Assembly: GCA_965200615.1 (NCBI GenBank)
Contig: OZ241377.1
Location: 3,720,001-3,784,000 of the forward strand
Reading direction: 5' to 3'
Origin: Bin5 sp965200615
GTDB lineage: Bacteria; Chloroflexota; Anaerolineae; Caldilineales; Caldilineaceae
Length of the DNA stretch: 64,000 bases
The first letter of the stretch is position 1; each line of letters starts with the position of its first letter. The position numbers were made by a program, and so were the translations under genes. The notes under the pieces are model-generated. The model was not told where the DNA came from, did no database searches, and worked only from the letters and a program-made list of their open reading frames with translations. This document shows, one piece after another, positions 42,870 through 52,382 of the stretch.

Positions 42870-43828
42870 CCCTGAACGACCCTCTGCAGCCCTTCCTGAC
42901 GGAACAGGGTGTCGCCATTCTCGACGGCGCCCTGGCGACCGAATTGGAACGAAGCGGCGCGGATCTGCGCGATGAGTTGTGGTCTGCCAGATTGCTTATC
43001 GAGGATCCTGAATTGATCCGCCAACTTCATCTTGACTATTTTCTGGCAGGCGCAGACCTCGCGGTCAGCGCAAGTTACCAGGCCAGCTTCGAGGGATTTG
43101 CCCGACGGGGTCTTAATCGAAAAGAGAGCTCAGAGCTGCTGCAAAGCAGCGTACGCATCGCGCAGCAGGCGCGCGACGGGTTTTGGAACGAACTGCAGGA
43201 TCCCGCCGAAAGAGCGGGTCGCAAGCGTCCCCTGGTCGCCGCATCCGTCGGCAGCTTCGGCGCTTACCTGGCAGATGGCTCCGAGTATCGCGGCGATTAC
43301 GGCATCTCCAACCACGCGCTGAAAGAGTGGCACCGCCCGCGACTGGAAGCGCTGCTGGCGGCCGAACCGGACCTTCTGGCCTGTGAGACGATCCCTTGTT
43401 ACCAAGAAGGTGAGGTCCTGGTCGAGCTGTTGGACGAATACAGAGACACGCCGGCCTGGCTGAGCTTCAGTTGCCGCAACGAGGAAGAGGTGTGCGGCGG
43501 TGAGGATTTTGGCTCTTGCGCCGAACTGGTCAACAGCTGTCCAACTGTCGTTGCCGTCGGTCTGAACTGCACCGCGCCCCGCTTCGCAGAGCGGCTGCTG
43601 CAGAAGGCCCGTGAGAAGACTGACCAGCCTCTCGTCTGTTATCCCAATAGCGGGGAACTTTGGGACAGCGCCTCCCACTCATGGTCTGCCGGCAACGGGC
43701 CGGAGCATCTGGCTGAATTGGCCGAATCCTGGAAAGCCGCCGGCGCCAGTATCATTGGCGGCTGTTGCCGCACCTCTCCAGGCGACATCCGGGCCCTTCG
43801 CGCACTCCTCCTTCCGACCGCAACCTGA
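42866..43828 (+). CDS. mmuM: Homocysteine S-methyltransferase
   Basis: Transfers a methyl group, usually from S-methylmethionine or SAM, to homocysteine. Zinc-thiolate ligands appear in VGLNCTAPRF and in IIGGCCRTSPGDI near the C-terminus; the N-terminus has AILDGALATELERSG, typical for the YagD/MmuM branch. 320 residues. ATGA overlap with the M29 aminopeptidase gene suggests a role in methionine salvage or peptide-derived amino-acid use. Confidence 0.92.
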   Translation: MTLNDPLQPFLTEQGVAILDGALATELERSGADLRDELWSARLLIEDPELIRQLHLDYFLAGADLAVSASYQASFEGFARRGLNRKESSELLQSSVRIAQQARDGFWNELQDPAERAGRKRPLVAASVGSFGAYLADGSEYRGDYGISNHALKEWHRPRLEALLAAEPDLLACETIPCYQEGEVLVELLDEYRDTPAWLSFSCRNEEEVCGGEDFGSCAELVNSCPTVVAVGLNCTAPRFAERLLQKAREKTDQPLVCYPNSGELWDSASHSWSAGNGPEHLAELAESWKAAGASIIGGCCRTSPGDIRALRALLLPTAT

Positions 43829-43859
43829 ATACTCTCATTTGACAGGCATTGACGCGAAA

Positions 43860-43889
43860 GGAGCCGGACTCGCAAAGTAGCCCGGCTCC
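43860..43889. terminator. Bidirectional hairpin between convergent genes
   Basis: GGAGCCGG (43860-43867) and CCGGCTCC (43882-43889) form a perfect 8-bp stem with a 14-nt loop, 31 nt after the mmuM stop. T-rich sequence follows on the minus-strand side (TTTCG) and weakly on the plus side (CAGTTT). It probably serves both mmuM and the convergent cytochrome gene. Confidence 0.45.
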
Positions 43890-44006
43890 CTCAGTTTACG
43901 ATCAGAACAGTCTCGATCCGCCGCCCCGACCTTCGAGCCCGAATCTGCTCCAGCAGGACGGCTGGCCCAATTTCTCGAGCCCGTACAGTTTTCAGTCTGC
44001 TTGCGT

Positions 44007-44546
44007 TTACTCAGCTCGGAGCGACAGCAGATAGGTCAAAAGGTCCGCCAGGTCCTGCTCGCTTAGATCTTCAGAGTATGTTTCGGGCATCACGTCCGAA
44101 GTATAGTCGTTGACGATGTGGTCGTTCGGGTTGATGATGCTGGTGTAGAGATACATGGCCGGCCCGGCAAGTCCCAACTGCTGCGCACGCCCGACAGCGG
44201 TGTCGGCGATCTCGAACCACGTCGGCGCCACATCTATCAGGCTGTTGTCCGTTACATGACAACCGATGCAGTTATGGGGTACGGTCAGGGCCAGACCCCT
44301 TTCAGCATCGCCCGGAATCAGCGAAACCACAGCATCCGGCAACCCCGCCAGAATCTCCTCATCGCTGAGACCGGCGATACGCGGTCGCGGCGTCGGCGTG
44401 GGCGGCACAAAGGTCTCGCCCTCTGCCAGGACAACCATGTTGGGCGAAATCAACTGCAGGCGCGGGTTGGGCGCGCATGCGCTGACTACAACCAGTACAA
44501 GAAGAAAGCTGACAAAGGCAAGCAGGTAAGACTTACGACGTACCAT
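44007..44546 (-). CDS. Lipoprotein cytochrome c (mono-heme)
   Basis: Membrane-anchored electron carrier. Lipobox VSAC (Cys24) follows a hydrophobic signal; a Pro/Thr-rich linker (about 48-56) leads to a class-I-like cytochrome domain with heme motif CIGCH (93-97). The likely axial Met is M153 in SDVMPETY, and the C-terminal helix is LADLLTYLLSL. 179 residues. It stands alone; the cytochrome c maturation genes CcmF and CcmI-like are at the right end of the window. Confidence 0.88.
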   Translation of the reverse strand: MVRRKSYLLAFVSFLLVLVVVSACAPNPRLQLISPNMVVLAEGETFVPPTPTPRPRIAGLSDEEILAGLPDAVVSLIPGDAERGLALTVPHNCIGCHVTDNSLIDVAPTWFEIADTAVGRAQQLGLAGPAMYLYTSIINPNDHIVNDYTSDVMPETYSEDLSEQDLADLLTYLLSLRAE

Positions 44547-44784
44547 TCACTGTCTCCATCAAGAGCTGAAGCGAAACTGCCGCAACTGTGAATAGGAATG
44601 TCACGAAATCCAGCCGCTATTATATAACATGTCTGGGCTCTTTACCGCATTGGGAATCCGCTTGAAACAGATTTCACGAATCGAGTATCAGGCAGATTAC
44701 CCAACTCTGAAACTCGGCGCAACTGTGTTGAACGGTGCGGAGCGCCTTTCAGACTCGTTAACAGACAATCGTAAAGGAGAGGCC

Positions 44785-45129
44785 ATGGAAGAGAGGTTCA
44801 GCGCAGATGAAGCACGCCGGTGGACCGAAGACAATCTGCCAACGTGGGAAGTGCGTGAGGAGCAATTGTTCAGGCGCTTCGAAACGGCCAACTGGCGCGT
44901 AACGCTGATGACGGCCAACGCTATCGGCTTCCTGTCAGAGGCCGCCTACCACCACCCGAGGCTGGTCCTCAACTATCGCTCAGTTGAAGTCTATCTGACC
45001 ACCAATGACGCCGGAGGACTGACCGAATTGGATTTCAGTTTGGCGCGGAAGATCGAGGAGACGGTAGGCTGGCCCCGAAGTAGAGAGGAGATGCCGGGCC
45101 GGCGTCCGAAAGAATGGCTTCGCAGCTGA
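44785..45129 (+). CDS. 4a-hydroxytetrahydrobiopterin dehydratase (pterin carbinolamine dehydratase)
   Basis: Small pterin enzyme that dehydrates 4a-hydroxytetrahydropterin. The PCD motif E-x-x-x-H-H-P is seen in SEAAYHHPRL, followed by NYRSVEVYLTTNDAGGLTELDF and the alpha-helix ARKIEE. 114 residues. ATG at 44785 is preceded by AAAGGAGAGG; the frame is open further upstream but lacks family features. No aromatic amino-acid hydroxylase is visible nearby, as is common for bacterial PCDs. Confidence 0.88.
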   Translation: MEERFSADEARRWTEDNLPTWEVREEQLFRRFETANWRVTLMTANAIGFLSEAAYHHPRLVLNYRSVEVYLTTNDAGGLTELDFSLARKIEETVGWPRSREEMPGRRPKEWLRS

Positions 45130-45226
45130 ACATCACGGAGGGCGTTTTACGGTCGGAGGTTCCGCGGATCTCTGGATGGCACGCCGCCTGCGAATTGGCG
45201 TACTTGCCATAGAGACCGGAACTTGC

Positions 45227-45997
45227 CTACTTTTTAGCCGCTGTTTCCACCGGCGAACGCGCCTGAAATGCCTGGAAAAGGACGATGCTTCCCGCGATCG
45301 CCGCGTTCAAACTGTCCACTGAGCCTGCCATCGGGATCGTAACGCAGAAGTCGCACTTCTCCCGCGCCAACCGGCTTAGTCCCTTGCCCTCATTGCCGAC
45401 GACCACGGCCAGCGGTCCGCTCAGGTCTGCATCGGAAAGCGGGATGACATCCGGGCTCAGGTCCAGCCCGACTGTCCAGATGTTCGACTTCTTGAGTCGA
45501 TCGATCGTCCTGTTGACGTTGCCAACCTGGGCAACGGGAATGTGCTCCACCGCCCCTGAGGAGGCGTTGCTGACCGCCGGCGTAATCCCCGCCGCCCGGC
45601 GCTCCGGCAGAATGACGCCGTCCACACCGAACGCCTCGCCGCTGCGAAACAGCGTGCCAAGATTGCGCGGGTCCTCCAGGTGGTCCAGCACGAGAATCAG
45701 AGGTTCCGACTTCCGATTTGCCAGCAGGAGTATATCTTCCAGTTCTGCGTAGGGAAAGGGGCCGGTCTCGAGTGCAACGCCCTGGGGATTCAGCTGTGCG
45801 CGTCGAATGCGGTCGAAGATGCCGCCTTCCACGTGCCGCGTTGGGACGCTGATTTTCCGGGCTAACCGTACAATCTCCGCGAGGCTTCCCTTGGGGGCGG
45901 TCCGGCCGTCACCTTCCAACCACAACCGGTAGTAATGCCTGCGTCGTGCACGCAAAGACTCCAGGACGGCGTGCCGACCTACGAGCAGTTCGCTCAC
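45227..45997 (-). CDS. rlmB: 23S rRNA (guanosine-2251-2'-O)-methyltransferase, TrmH family
   Basis: SPOUT methyltransferase. The N-terminal L30e-like substrate domain (about 1-75, LLVGRHAVLESLRA) precedes the SpoU knot: LVLDHLEDPRNLGTLFRSGEAFG, VVVGNEGKGLSRLAREKCD and IPMAGSVDSLNAAIAGSIVLF. 256 residues. It overlaps cysS by 4 bp, the frequent cysS-rlmB pairing. Confidence 0.93.
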   Translation of the reverse strand: MSELLVGRHAVLESLRARRRHYYRLWLEGDGRTAPKGSLAEIVRLARKISVPTRHVEGGIFDRIRRAQLNPQGVALETGPFPYAELEDILLLANRKSEPLILVLDHLEDPRNLGTLFRSGEAFGVDGVILPERRAAGITPAVSNASSGAVEHIPVAQVGNVNRTIDRLKKSNIWTVGLDLSPDVIPLSDADLSGPLAVVVGNEGKGLSRLAREKCDFCVTIPMAGSVDSLNAAIAGSIVLFQAFQARSPVETAAKK

Positions 45998-47406
45998 CTG
46001 GCGTCCTCAATCCGCCAGGTCGTTCCGTTCGGTGTATCCTCCAGCTGGACCGAGTGGGCTGCCAACCCTTCGCGTACCATGTCCGCCATCGCCCACTGTT
46101 TTTGCTCTCGCATCGCCGTCCGCACCGAAACGAGCAGGTCGATGAACGGCTTGGCCGCCAGCACGTTGCCCTCAGGGCCGCCTGGCTCAGTCAGCGACAG
46201 GCCCAGGACGCCGGTCAGTTCACGCAGCGTATCCTGTGCAGCCTGAAAAAACGGGCCGGAGATGCCCGCCGCACGCGCAGAATTGATCGCCCTCACCAGC
46301 TCAAACAGGTGGGACAGAGCCGCGCTCGTGTTGAAATCATCGTCCATGGCCTGGCAGAAACCGCTGCGGGCGGACTCGGTCACCTCTCGCAGACTGTTGG
46401 CTTCGTCGCCCACCGCAACGGTCCCGGTCGGCGGACGCAGTCCTCCTCTCAAGCGGGCCGTGCTTCGCACCGCCGCCTCGATCGACTCATCCGAATAGGA
46501 GACCGGCTTGCGATAGTGACCCGAAAAGATCAGCATCCGCAGCGCGTCGGCCGAGTGCTGGTGCAGGAAACTGTCGATGGTGACCAGGTTTCCTATCGAC
46601 TTGCTCATCTTCTCGCCCGACAGCTGGAGCATCCCATTGTGTACCCAGTAACGGGCAAACGGTTTGCCGGTGAGACTTTCGCTCTGTGCAATCTCGTTTT
46701 CGTGATGCGGGAAAATCAGATCATTGCCGCCGCCGTGAATGTCGATCATCTCCCCAAGATGGTGCAGGCACATGACCGAACACTCAATGTGCCAGCCGGG
46801 GCGGCCGGGACCCCACGGGCTCTCCCACGACGGCTCGCCCGCCTTGGCCCCCTTCCAAAGGGCAAAGTCCGCCTCATTTTCTTTGCCCTCTTCCCCCGCG
46901 ACGCGTGTTCCGGCTACGGCATCCTCCTGACGGCGCCGACTGAGCTTTCCGTAATCAGCATCTCTGTCGACCCGAAAATAGACGCTGCCATCCACGGCGT
47001 AAGCGTAGTCCGCCTCGCCCAAGTCCTCGATCGCTCGAATGATATTCGATATTTCGTTTGTCACGCGGGGATAGGTGTCTGCCGGCTTGATGTTCAGATC
47101 ACTCAGATGTGTCAAGTACTTGTCCGTAAAGTACTGCGCCAACTCAAAGGGGTCCTGACTCGTCTCCTGGGCCCGGATGATGATCTTGTCATCCACATCG
47201 GTGAAGTTCGTGACGTACGTTACCTCATAACCGGCGAACTCCAGGTAGCGCCGGATCATGTCAAAGACGATTGCGCTCATCGCGTGGCCGACGTGGGCGT
47301 CAGCGTAAACTGTAGGCCCACAGACGTACATGCGCACGCGTCCTTCTTCCAGAGTTTCAAACGGTTCGCGCCGGCGAGTCAGCGTATTGTAGATGTTGAG
47401 CGTCAT
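45994..47406 (-). CDS. cysS: Cysteinyl-tRNA synthetase
   Basis: Class I aminoacyl-tRNA synthetase. Cys of the zinc site in YVCGPTVYADAHVGHA, which also carries the HIGH-equivalent HVGH; WHIECSVMCLHHLGEMIDIHGGG and FPHHENEIAQSE give the remaining zinc ligands; GEKMSKSIGN is the KMSKS loop. 470 residues, normal. ATG at 47406. Followed by an overlapping rlmB. Confidence 0.97.
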   Translation of the reverse strand: MTLNIYNTLTRRREPFETLEEGRVRMYVCGPTVYADAHVGHAMSAIVFDMIRRYLEFAGYEVTYVTNFTDVDDKIIIRAQETSQDPFELAQYFTDKYLTHLSDLNIKPADTYPRVTNEISNIIRAIEDLGEADYAYAVDGSVYFRVDRDADYGKLSRRRQEDAVAGTRVAGEEGKENEADFALWKGAKAGEPSWESPWGPGRPGWHIECSVMCLHHLGEMIDIHGGGNDLIFPHHENEIAQSESLTGKPFARYWVHNGMLQLSGEKMSKSIGNLVTIDSFLHQHSADALRMLIFSGHYRKPVSYSDESIEAAVRSTARLRGGLRPPTGTVAVGDEANSLREVTESARSGFCQAMDDDFNTSAALSHLFELVRAINSARAAGISGPFFQAAQDTLRELTGVLGLSLTEPGGPEGNVLAAKPFIDLLVSVRTAMREQKQWAMADMVREGLAAHSVQLEDTPNGTTWRIEDAR

Positions 47407-47456
47407 CGGTGTCCCTGTCGTTGGCTCACCCGGTTGTTTTGTAGCTTCTCCCCTGT

Positions 47457-48584
47457 TCAGCGGACAGACTCGTATGCCCTGCGGCGCTCCTGTACATCCT
47501 CCGGAACGGCGAATATAAGCCGGCCGGCGTTGGTCTGCAACACCTTCGTAACACGTACAGAGAGCCGAACCCCCATGTGGCGCCTGCCCTGTTCGACGAC
47601 GACCATCGTCCCGTCATCGAGATAGCCGACCCCCTGATTCACCTCCTTACCTTCCTGAATCACGTGGATCGTCATCTCTTCACCGGGAAGGACCACAGAC
47701 TTGACGGCATTGGCCAGTTCGTTAATGTTCAAAACGTGAACGCCCTGCAGTTTGGCCACCCGATTCAGATTGTAGTCATTGGTAACAATGGCTGCCCTCA
47801 TCTCCCGGGCCAGAAAAACCAACTTTTCGTCCACCTGTTGCGCTTCGGCGGGGTCCTGGTCCAGAAAGACGATATTCACGCCTTCAATCTTCTGCAGCCT
47901 GTCAAGAATCTCGAGGCCTCTCCTGCCGCGGTTGCGCCGCAACACTTCTGCCGAATCCGCGATATATTGGAGTTCATTGAGAATGAATCGCGGAACCGCA
48001 AGGATAGCCCAAAGAAAGCCCGTCTCGGCCACATCAGCGATGCGTCCATCGATGATTACGCTGGTGTCCAATAGCATCGTGTCCGCATATTGCGGTCGGC
48101 CGCCCTTCGCGAAGAGAGGCAGCTTCGGCAAATCTCGGCCGTCTTCCCTTCCATTTGGGAATCGGAAGAAATTAAGTATCTCCCGATGGCGCAGCGCCAT
48201 CATCGTTACGCCCAGGTAGCCCATAACGATGACACCGACAAAGGGCAGAATTGTACCGAATGGATTGGGCAACAGAGACAAAGGATATGCCAGGAGCGCG
48301 GCGATGGCTAATCCAATCGCCAGGCCGGCAGTCGCAGCCATGAGCTGCACAGTGGGAATCTGTCTCAAACTCGACCGTAGAGCGTTAGCCGGCTTGACCG
48401 TCAGCCACGGGGCGCCGACCAGGCCAACAACACCGCTGAAGATTACGAGAGGAACAATCAGGCGCGCTGACGAGAGCGTCAAACTCTCAAGAGCCTCCAC
48501 ACCCGTTAATTGCCTGCCCAGTTCCCATCCAAGCAGGACAAAAACAAAGGTGACCAGACCCCTTAGCAGCAACGCCCAACGCAT
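47457..48584 (-). CDS. Membrane-anchored PIN-TRAM domain protein (YacL-like)
   Basis: Four N-terminal transmembrane helices (residues about 5-130), a PIN-type nuclease domain (MLLDTSVIIDGRIADV and, later, AIVTNDYNLNRVAKLQGV carry the acidic residues) and a C-terminal TRAM RNA-binding domain (about 295-360). The family (Bacillus YacL) is widespread and probably cleaves or senses RNA at the membrane. Start ATG at 48584 has GGGGAG 7 nt upstream; the reading could also begin at TTG 48590. 375 residues. It is 50 bp upstream of cysS on the same strand. Confidence 0.9.
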   Translation of the reverse strand: MRWALLLRGLVTFVFVLLGWELGRQLTGVEALESLTLSSARLIVPLVIFSGVVGLVGAPWLTVKPANALRSSLRQIPTVQLMAATAGLAIGLAIAALLAYPLSLLPNPFGTILPFVGVIVMGYLGVTMMALRHREILNFFRFPNGREDGRDLPKLPLFAKGGRPQYADTMLLDTSVIIDGRIADVAETGFLWAILAVPRFILNELQYIADSAEVLRRNRGRRGLEILDRLQKIEGVNIVFLDQDPAEAQQVDEKLVFLAREMRAAIVTNDYNLNRVAKLQGVHVLNINELANAVKSVVLPGEEMTIHVIQEGKEVNQGVGYLDDGTMVVVEQGRRHMGVRLSVRVTKVLQTNAGRLIFAVPEDVQERRRAYESVR

Positions 48585-48772
48585 ATCCAAACTCCCCTGA
48601 CGAAGCAGATCGAGAAAACCACAATGAATTCATAATACAGCATCTCCAAATAGAGCGCAATGCGGGATTCCTCTATCCGAAAGTGAGTGCACCTGCGCAC
48701 CTCTTCAGTAGGCCGGTTTCAGTTTCGCATGTCGATGCGTTGCATCGACATCTGACCTTTCTTCCGCCCGAA

Positions 48773-49909
48773 CTACTGCTCCTGTATCGACTGATACAGT
48801 CCGAGGACTTCGCGTGCGTTGTGGTGGGCGGAAAAACGCTGGCTGTATTTTCGCGCCGCACAGCCCATCTCCCGCCTCAACTGAGCGTCCTGCGCCATTT
48901 TCATTATGCGAAGGCCAAAGCTCAGATCGTTATCGTCTGTCAGAAAACCGGTCTCTTCGTCCACGATCATGTCCGCCACGCCAGGGGAATCGATGCCGAT
49001 GGAGGGCAGACCCGCGGCCGCGGCTTCGATGAATGTCAGCGGATGCACCTCGCTTACACTCGCGGACACGAAGAAGTCGGCCACGCCAAGCACGCCCCCG
49101 ATTCGTTCGTATGAAATGGGCCCCGTAAACGTCACGCGCCCTTCCATCCCGGATTTGCGGGCAAGCTGACGGCAATCGTCCAGACTGGGACCGCCCCCGA
49201 TAAGAAGCAGATGAAGGGCGGGAATCTCTTCTCTCAAGGCAGAGAATATCCCCAAGAGGCGGTCTACGGCCTTTTCCTGGCTTATACGCCCCACATAGAC
49301 GCCAACAACAGCATTCTCGGGGATCCTGAATTCGGTGCGCGTCGCCTCCTGTTCCGGGCTTTGAAACTGCCCTAACTCGATGCCATTCGGAATGACGGCG
49401 ACGCGTCCTTGAATTCCCCATGTCTGCATGACCGCCGCGGCGCTCTGGCTGGGGGCGATGATTGCGCTGCATCGCTGGCTGAACCGCTGGAAAAATGCGT
49501 GCAGGGCCGTGTCTGAGAGAGTGTCCGGCACCAGCGGCAGGTGCTGCTGCACGTACAGGTCGTAGCGGGTATGGCTGGTAAAGACCAGTGGAATGTCGTA
49601 GCGCCGCGAAAAGTTGAGACCGAAGCTGCCGCTGATAAAGGGATGGTGAACGTGAATCACGTCCATACGCTTCAGAATGTCCCGGCGCCGCGAGTCGACT
49701 CGCACTGTCAGGTGATAGCCTGTGTCGGCGATCGGTATACTGGGCAGGCGGATGACGTTGTTCTCATCTACCGTCTTCTTGTCCTGTTCAGGAACAAAGA
49801 GATAGACCTGCTCACCCCATCGATCGAAGTGTTCCTTCAACAGTCCCACGTGGTTTACGACACCGTTTATGTGGGGCTTGTATACATCGCTGAAGAGGGC
49901 GATTCGCAT
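48773..49909 (-). CDS. GT4-family glycosyltransferase
   Basis: GT-B-fold enzyme, related to bacterial diacylglycerol glucosyltransferases and PimB-like mannosyltransferases. Start MRIALFSDVYKPHINGVVNHV at the ATG 49909 contains the acceptor-domain glycine loop; VHVHHPFISG and TSHTRYDLY follow. The donor domain has GVYVGRISQEKAVDRLL and the E-x7-E motif in SEVHPLTFIEAAAAGLPSIG. 378 residues. A frame extension to 49984 begins without a ribosome site. Product could be a glycolipid; not decided by sequence. Confidence 0.9.
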   Translation of the reverse strand: MRIALFSDVYKPHINGVVNHVGLLKEHFDRWGEQVYLFVPEQDKKTVDENNVIRLPSIPIADTGYHLTVRVDSRRRDILKRMDVIHVHHPFISGSFGLNFSRRYDIPLVFTSHTRYDLYVQQHLPLVPDTLSDTALHAFFQRFSQRCSAIIAPSQSAAAVMQTWGIQGRVAVIPNGIELGQFQSPEQEATRTEFRIPENAVVGVYVGRISQEKAVDRLLGIFSALREEIPALHLLLIGGGPSLDDCRQLARKSGMEGRVTFTGPISYERIGGVLGVADFFVSASVSEVHPLTFIEAAAAGLPSIGIDSPGVADMIVDEETGFLTDDNDLSFGLRIMKMAQDAQLRREMGCAARKYSQRFSAHHNAREVLGLYQSIQEQ

Positions 49910-50104
49910 AAGATTTCTATTCGACTCCTTCCCGGTAAGCCGGCGCCCACAGATCTGCGGCGGGCAGAGTTCTGAACCCGGCAACCTGCCGCTCCCAACA
50001 AGTATGAGGAATTTTACCGGTTGGCCAACAGCCTCCCATACTTACATTTCTGTTTACGTTGCGGGAAGGGGATTGTTGCAATTGCCTTTGCGTTTGATAC
50101 GGAC

Positions 50105-50133
50105 TTGCCAAACGAACCCATGACTCCTACTAT
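50105..50133 (+). promoter_or_regulatory. Candidate promoter of the threonine synthase-like operon
   Basis: TTGCCA (50105-50110), 17-nt spacer, TACTAT (50128-50133), giving a start near 50140 and a leader of about 40 nt to the ATG at 50179. Confidence 0.45.
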
Positions 50134-50178
50134 ACCATACCGAAAGAAAGTTAAAGCCATAGGAAAGGAATGGGGGAG

Positions 50179-51471
50179 ATGTCAACACCCCGCCCAGACT
50201 CTTTTTTGGCAGGTCTGCGTTGTCTTCGCTGCGGACGCGCCTTCCAGCCCGGTTCGGTCGACTACGTCTGCCCCTGCCGTCCCAACAGTGGCAGCGCCCT
50301 GGGCCACCTTGACGCTTTCTACGACTACGACGCGATAGCCGCTATACGAATCAGCCACTCAGATCCCTCCAGTTCCAGCCGCACGAATCCAATCGCTTCT
50401 TCTTCACACTTCACGACTCGTACCATCGAACGCTGGTGGCCTTTGCTGCCTGTGGGGCCGGAATCTCTCCCGCCTCTGCCCGTGGGAGATACGCCGCCGC
50501 TACGCGCAGATCGGCTCGCTGATGCTTTGGGCCTCCAATGTCTGTACATCAAGGACGATGGCCGCAATCCCTCCGGCTCCTTCAAGGACCGGGCTTCCGC
50601 CGTCGCCGTCGCCCGCGCCCGCGAAACCGGCCGCGACGTCGCCACCGCCAGCACAGGCAACGCTGCGGCCGCGCTGGCTGCGATGAGCGCCGCGGCCGCA
50701 CACGCATCCGTTATCTTCGTTCCCCGTTCCGCTCCGCAGGCAAAGATCGCACAACTTCTCGTCTATGGCAGCCGGGTCCTCGCCGTCGACGGCACGTATG
50801 ACGACGCCTTCGATCTGTGCGTGCGCGCCTGCAGTGAATTCGGCTGGTACAATCGCAACACCGGCTACAACCCCTTCATGACGGAAGGAAAAAAGACGGT
50901 CAGCTTCGAAATCGCCGCCCAGCTCGCCGAGGCGAAGGCCCCCGTAAGCAGGAGGGAGAATGACAGTCCCGCCGCTCAGTTCGTTCCGCCCGACTCCGTC
51001 TTCGTCTCAGTGGGCGACGGATCGATCATTGGCGGGGTCTACAAGGGTTTCCGGGAGCTGAAGAGGCTCGGTTGGACCGACCGCGTGCCACGCATTTTCG
51101 GCGTGCAGTCCACGGCCAGCGCAGCCATTCACAACGCCTGGCGCGACGATCTTGAAGTGCCCCGGCCTGTCACGGCCGGGACAGCCGCCGATTCAATCAG
51201 CGTGAATGAACCGCGCGACGCCACCAAGGCGCTGCGTGCCGTGCGCGCAAGCGGGGGCGCCTTCCTGCTTGTCGAAGACGAGTCGATACTTCAGGCAGTT
51301 CTGCCGCTGGCGCGCTTGGGCGGCGTCTTTGCAGAACCGGCCGGCGCAACCGCCCTCGCGGGCCTCCAACAGGCCTTGCGCCAGGATTTATTGGAACCAC
51401 ACGAAACGGTCGTCGTTATAAACACAGGAAGCGGCCGGAGCCCTTTCATCCAACCATCTCATATGCCTTGA
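50179..51471 (+). CDS. Threonine synthase-like fold-type II PLP enzyme
   Basis: PLP-dependent beta-elimination/replacement enzyme, best match threonine synthase (phosphohomoserine to threonine). N-terminal zinc-ribbon-like CLRCGRAFQPGSVDYVCPC, PLP lysine in NPSGSFKDRASA, phosphate/PLP loop STGNAAAALAAMSA, and SVGDGSIIGGVYKGF. 430 residues from ATG 50179, which has AAAGGA 9 nt upstream; ATG 50170 is 9 nt earlier. Ser/Arg-rich segment SHSDPSSSSRTNPIASS is unusual. It overlaps the exporter ATPase gene by one base. Confidence 0.85.
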   Translation: MSTPRPDSFLAGLRCLRCGRAFQPGSVDYVCPCRPNSGSALGHLDAFYDYDAIAAIRISHSDPSSSSRTNPIASSSHFTTRTIERWWPLLPVGPESLPPLPVGDTPPLRADRLADALGLQCLYIKDDGRNPSGSFKDRASAVAVARARETGRDVATASTGNAAAALAAMSAAAAHASVIFVPRSAPQAKIAQLLVYGSRVLAVDGTYDDAFDLCVRACSEFGWYNRNTGYNPFMTEGKKTVSFEIAAQLAEAKAPVSRRENDSPAAQFVPPDSVFVSVGDGSIIGGVYKGFRELKRLGWTDRVPRIFGVQSTASAAIHNAWRDDLEVPRPVTAGTAADSISVNEPRDATKALRAVRASGGAFLLVEDESILQAVLPLARLGGVFAEPAGATALAGLQQALRQDLLEPHETVVVINTGSGRSPFIQPSHMP

Positions 51472-52382
51472 TGAACACGTCCAACATCGTCTACTCAGTC
51501 TCTCGCCTCACAAAAGTCTACCCAGGTATGAACACGCCGGTCAACGACGCAATCAGCTTCAACGTTGAACAGGGCGAAATCTTTGGACTGCTGGGCGACA
51601 ACGGGGCGGGCAAGAGCACGCTCGTCAAACAGTTGGCGAACCTTTTGCGCCCTACGAGCGGCGCCATACTTCTCTACAACCGGCCAGTACAGGAGGACCC
51701 CCTGCTCGTACCGAGGTACGTCGGTTACATGCCCCAGACTGCTCGCACGCTCAACTCACTGACCGTAAGTGAGGCCCTGTACTTCACTTCACATCTCCGA
51801 GGCTGCGGTCGCCAAGAATCGAATCGCGAACGGGAGCGGCTCGTGCACCTGTGGGACCTCCACGACATTCGAAATGAACTCTGTTCGCGGCTTTCGGGTG
51901 GTCAGCAGCGCCTGCTGCAGCTGGCCGCAGCCATGGCTGGGCAGCCGCCGATTCTCATTCTGGATGAACCCACCAATGAATTGTCCCCGCAGAGGCGCAG
52001 GCACGTCTGGGAGACCTTGCGGGCGGAAAACAGCGAGCGGGGCACGACGATCATTTTCATCACCCACGACGCGATTGAGGCGGAGAAGATTATTCAACAG
52101 GTAGGCATCATGCACAAAGCGCGGCTGGTGGCTCTCGGTAAACCGTCAGACCTGAAGAAGCAGTTGGACCAGCAGCTTCGACTGGAGCTGCGCTTCCAGC
52201 CGGATTCGCCTCCTGACCTTCCCTCAGGTTTACGTCCGCAGAAGCTTTCAGAAGATCACTGGATAGTTGGACTTGATCAAGACCACGTCGAGGCCGCCCT
52301 GTCGGGGCTGGACCTATCACGAATCGACGACTTCCAGCTTCACTCCGCGACGCTGGAAGACCTCTATCTGCACTACACCTGA
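51471..52382 (+). CDS. ABC-2-type exporter ATP-binding protein
   Basis: ATPase of a DrrA/CcmA-like exporter. Walker A GDNGAGKST, signature LSGGQQRLLQLAAAM, Walker B ILILDEPTNELSP, switch FITHDAIEAEK. A C-terminal regulatory part (about 215-304) ends LHSATLEDLYLHYT, typical of this class. 303 residues. ATG at 51471 overlaps the stop codon of the threonine synthase-like gene by one base and its own stop overlaps the permease start by one base, so the three genes are translated as a unit. Confidence 0.92.
   Translation: MNTSNIVYSVSRLTKVYPGMNTPVNDAISFNVEQGEIFGLLGDNGAGKSTLVKQLANLLRPTSGAILLYNRPVQEDPLLVPRYVGYMPQTARTLNSLTVSEALYFTSHLRGCGRQESNRERERLVHLWDLHDIRNELCSRLSGGQQRLLQLAAAMAGQPPILILDEPTNELSPQRRRHVWETLRAENSERGTTIIFITHDAIEAEKIIQQVGIMHKARLVALGKPSDLKKQLDQQLRLELRFQPDSPPDLPSGLRPQKLSEDHWIVGLDQDHVEAALSGLDLSRIDDFQLHSATLEDLYLHYT

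Noticed and set aside
45946..47625. 559-codon open frame on the plus strand
   Set aside because: Antisense to cysS and rlmB, which have complete catalytic motifs; no recognisable protein features.
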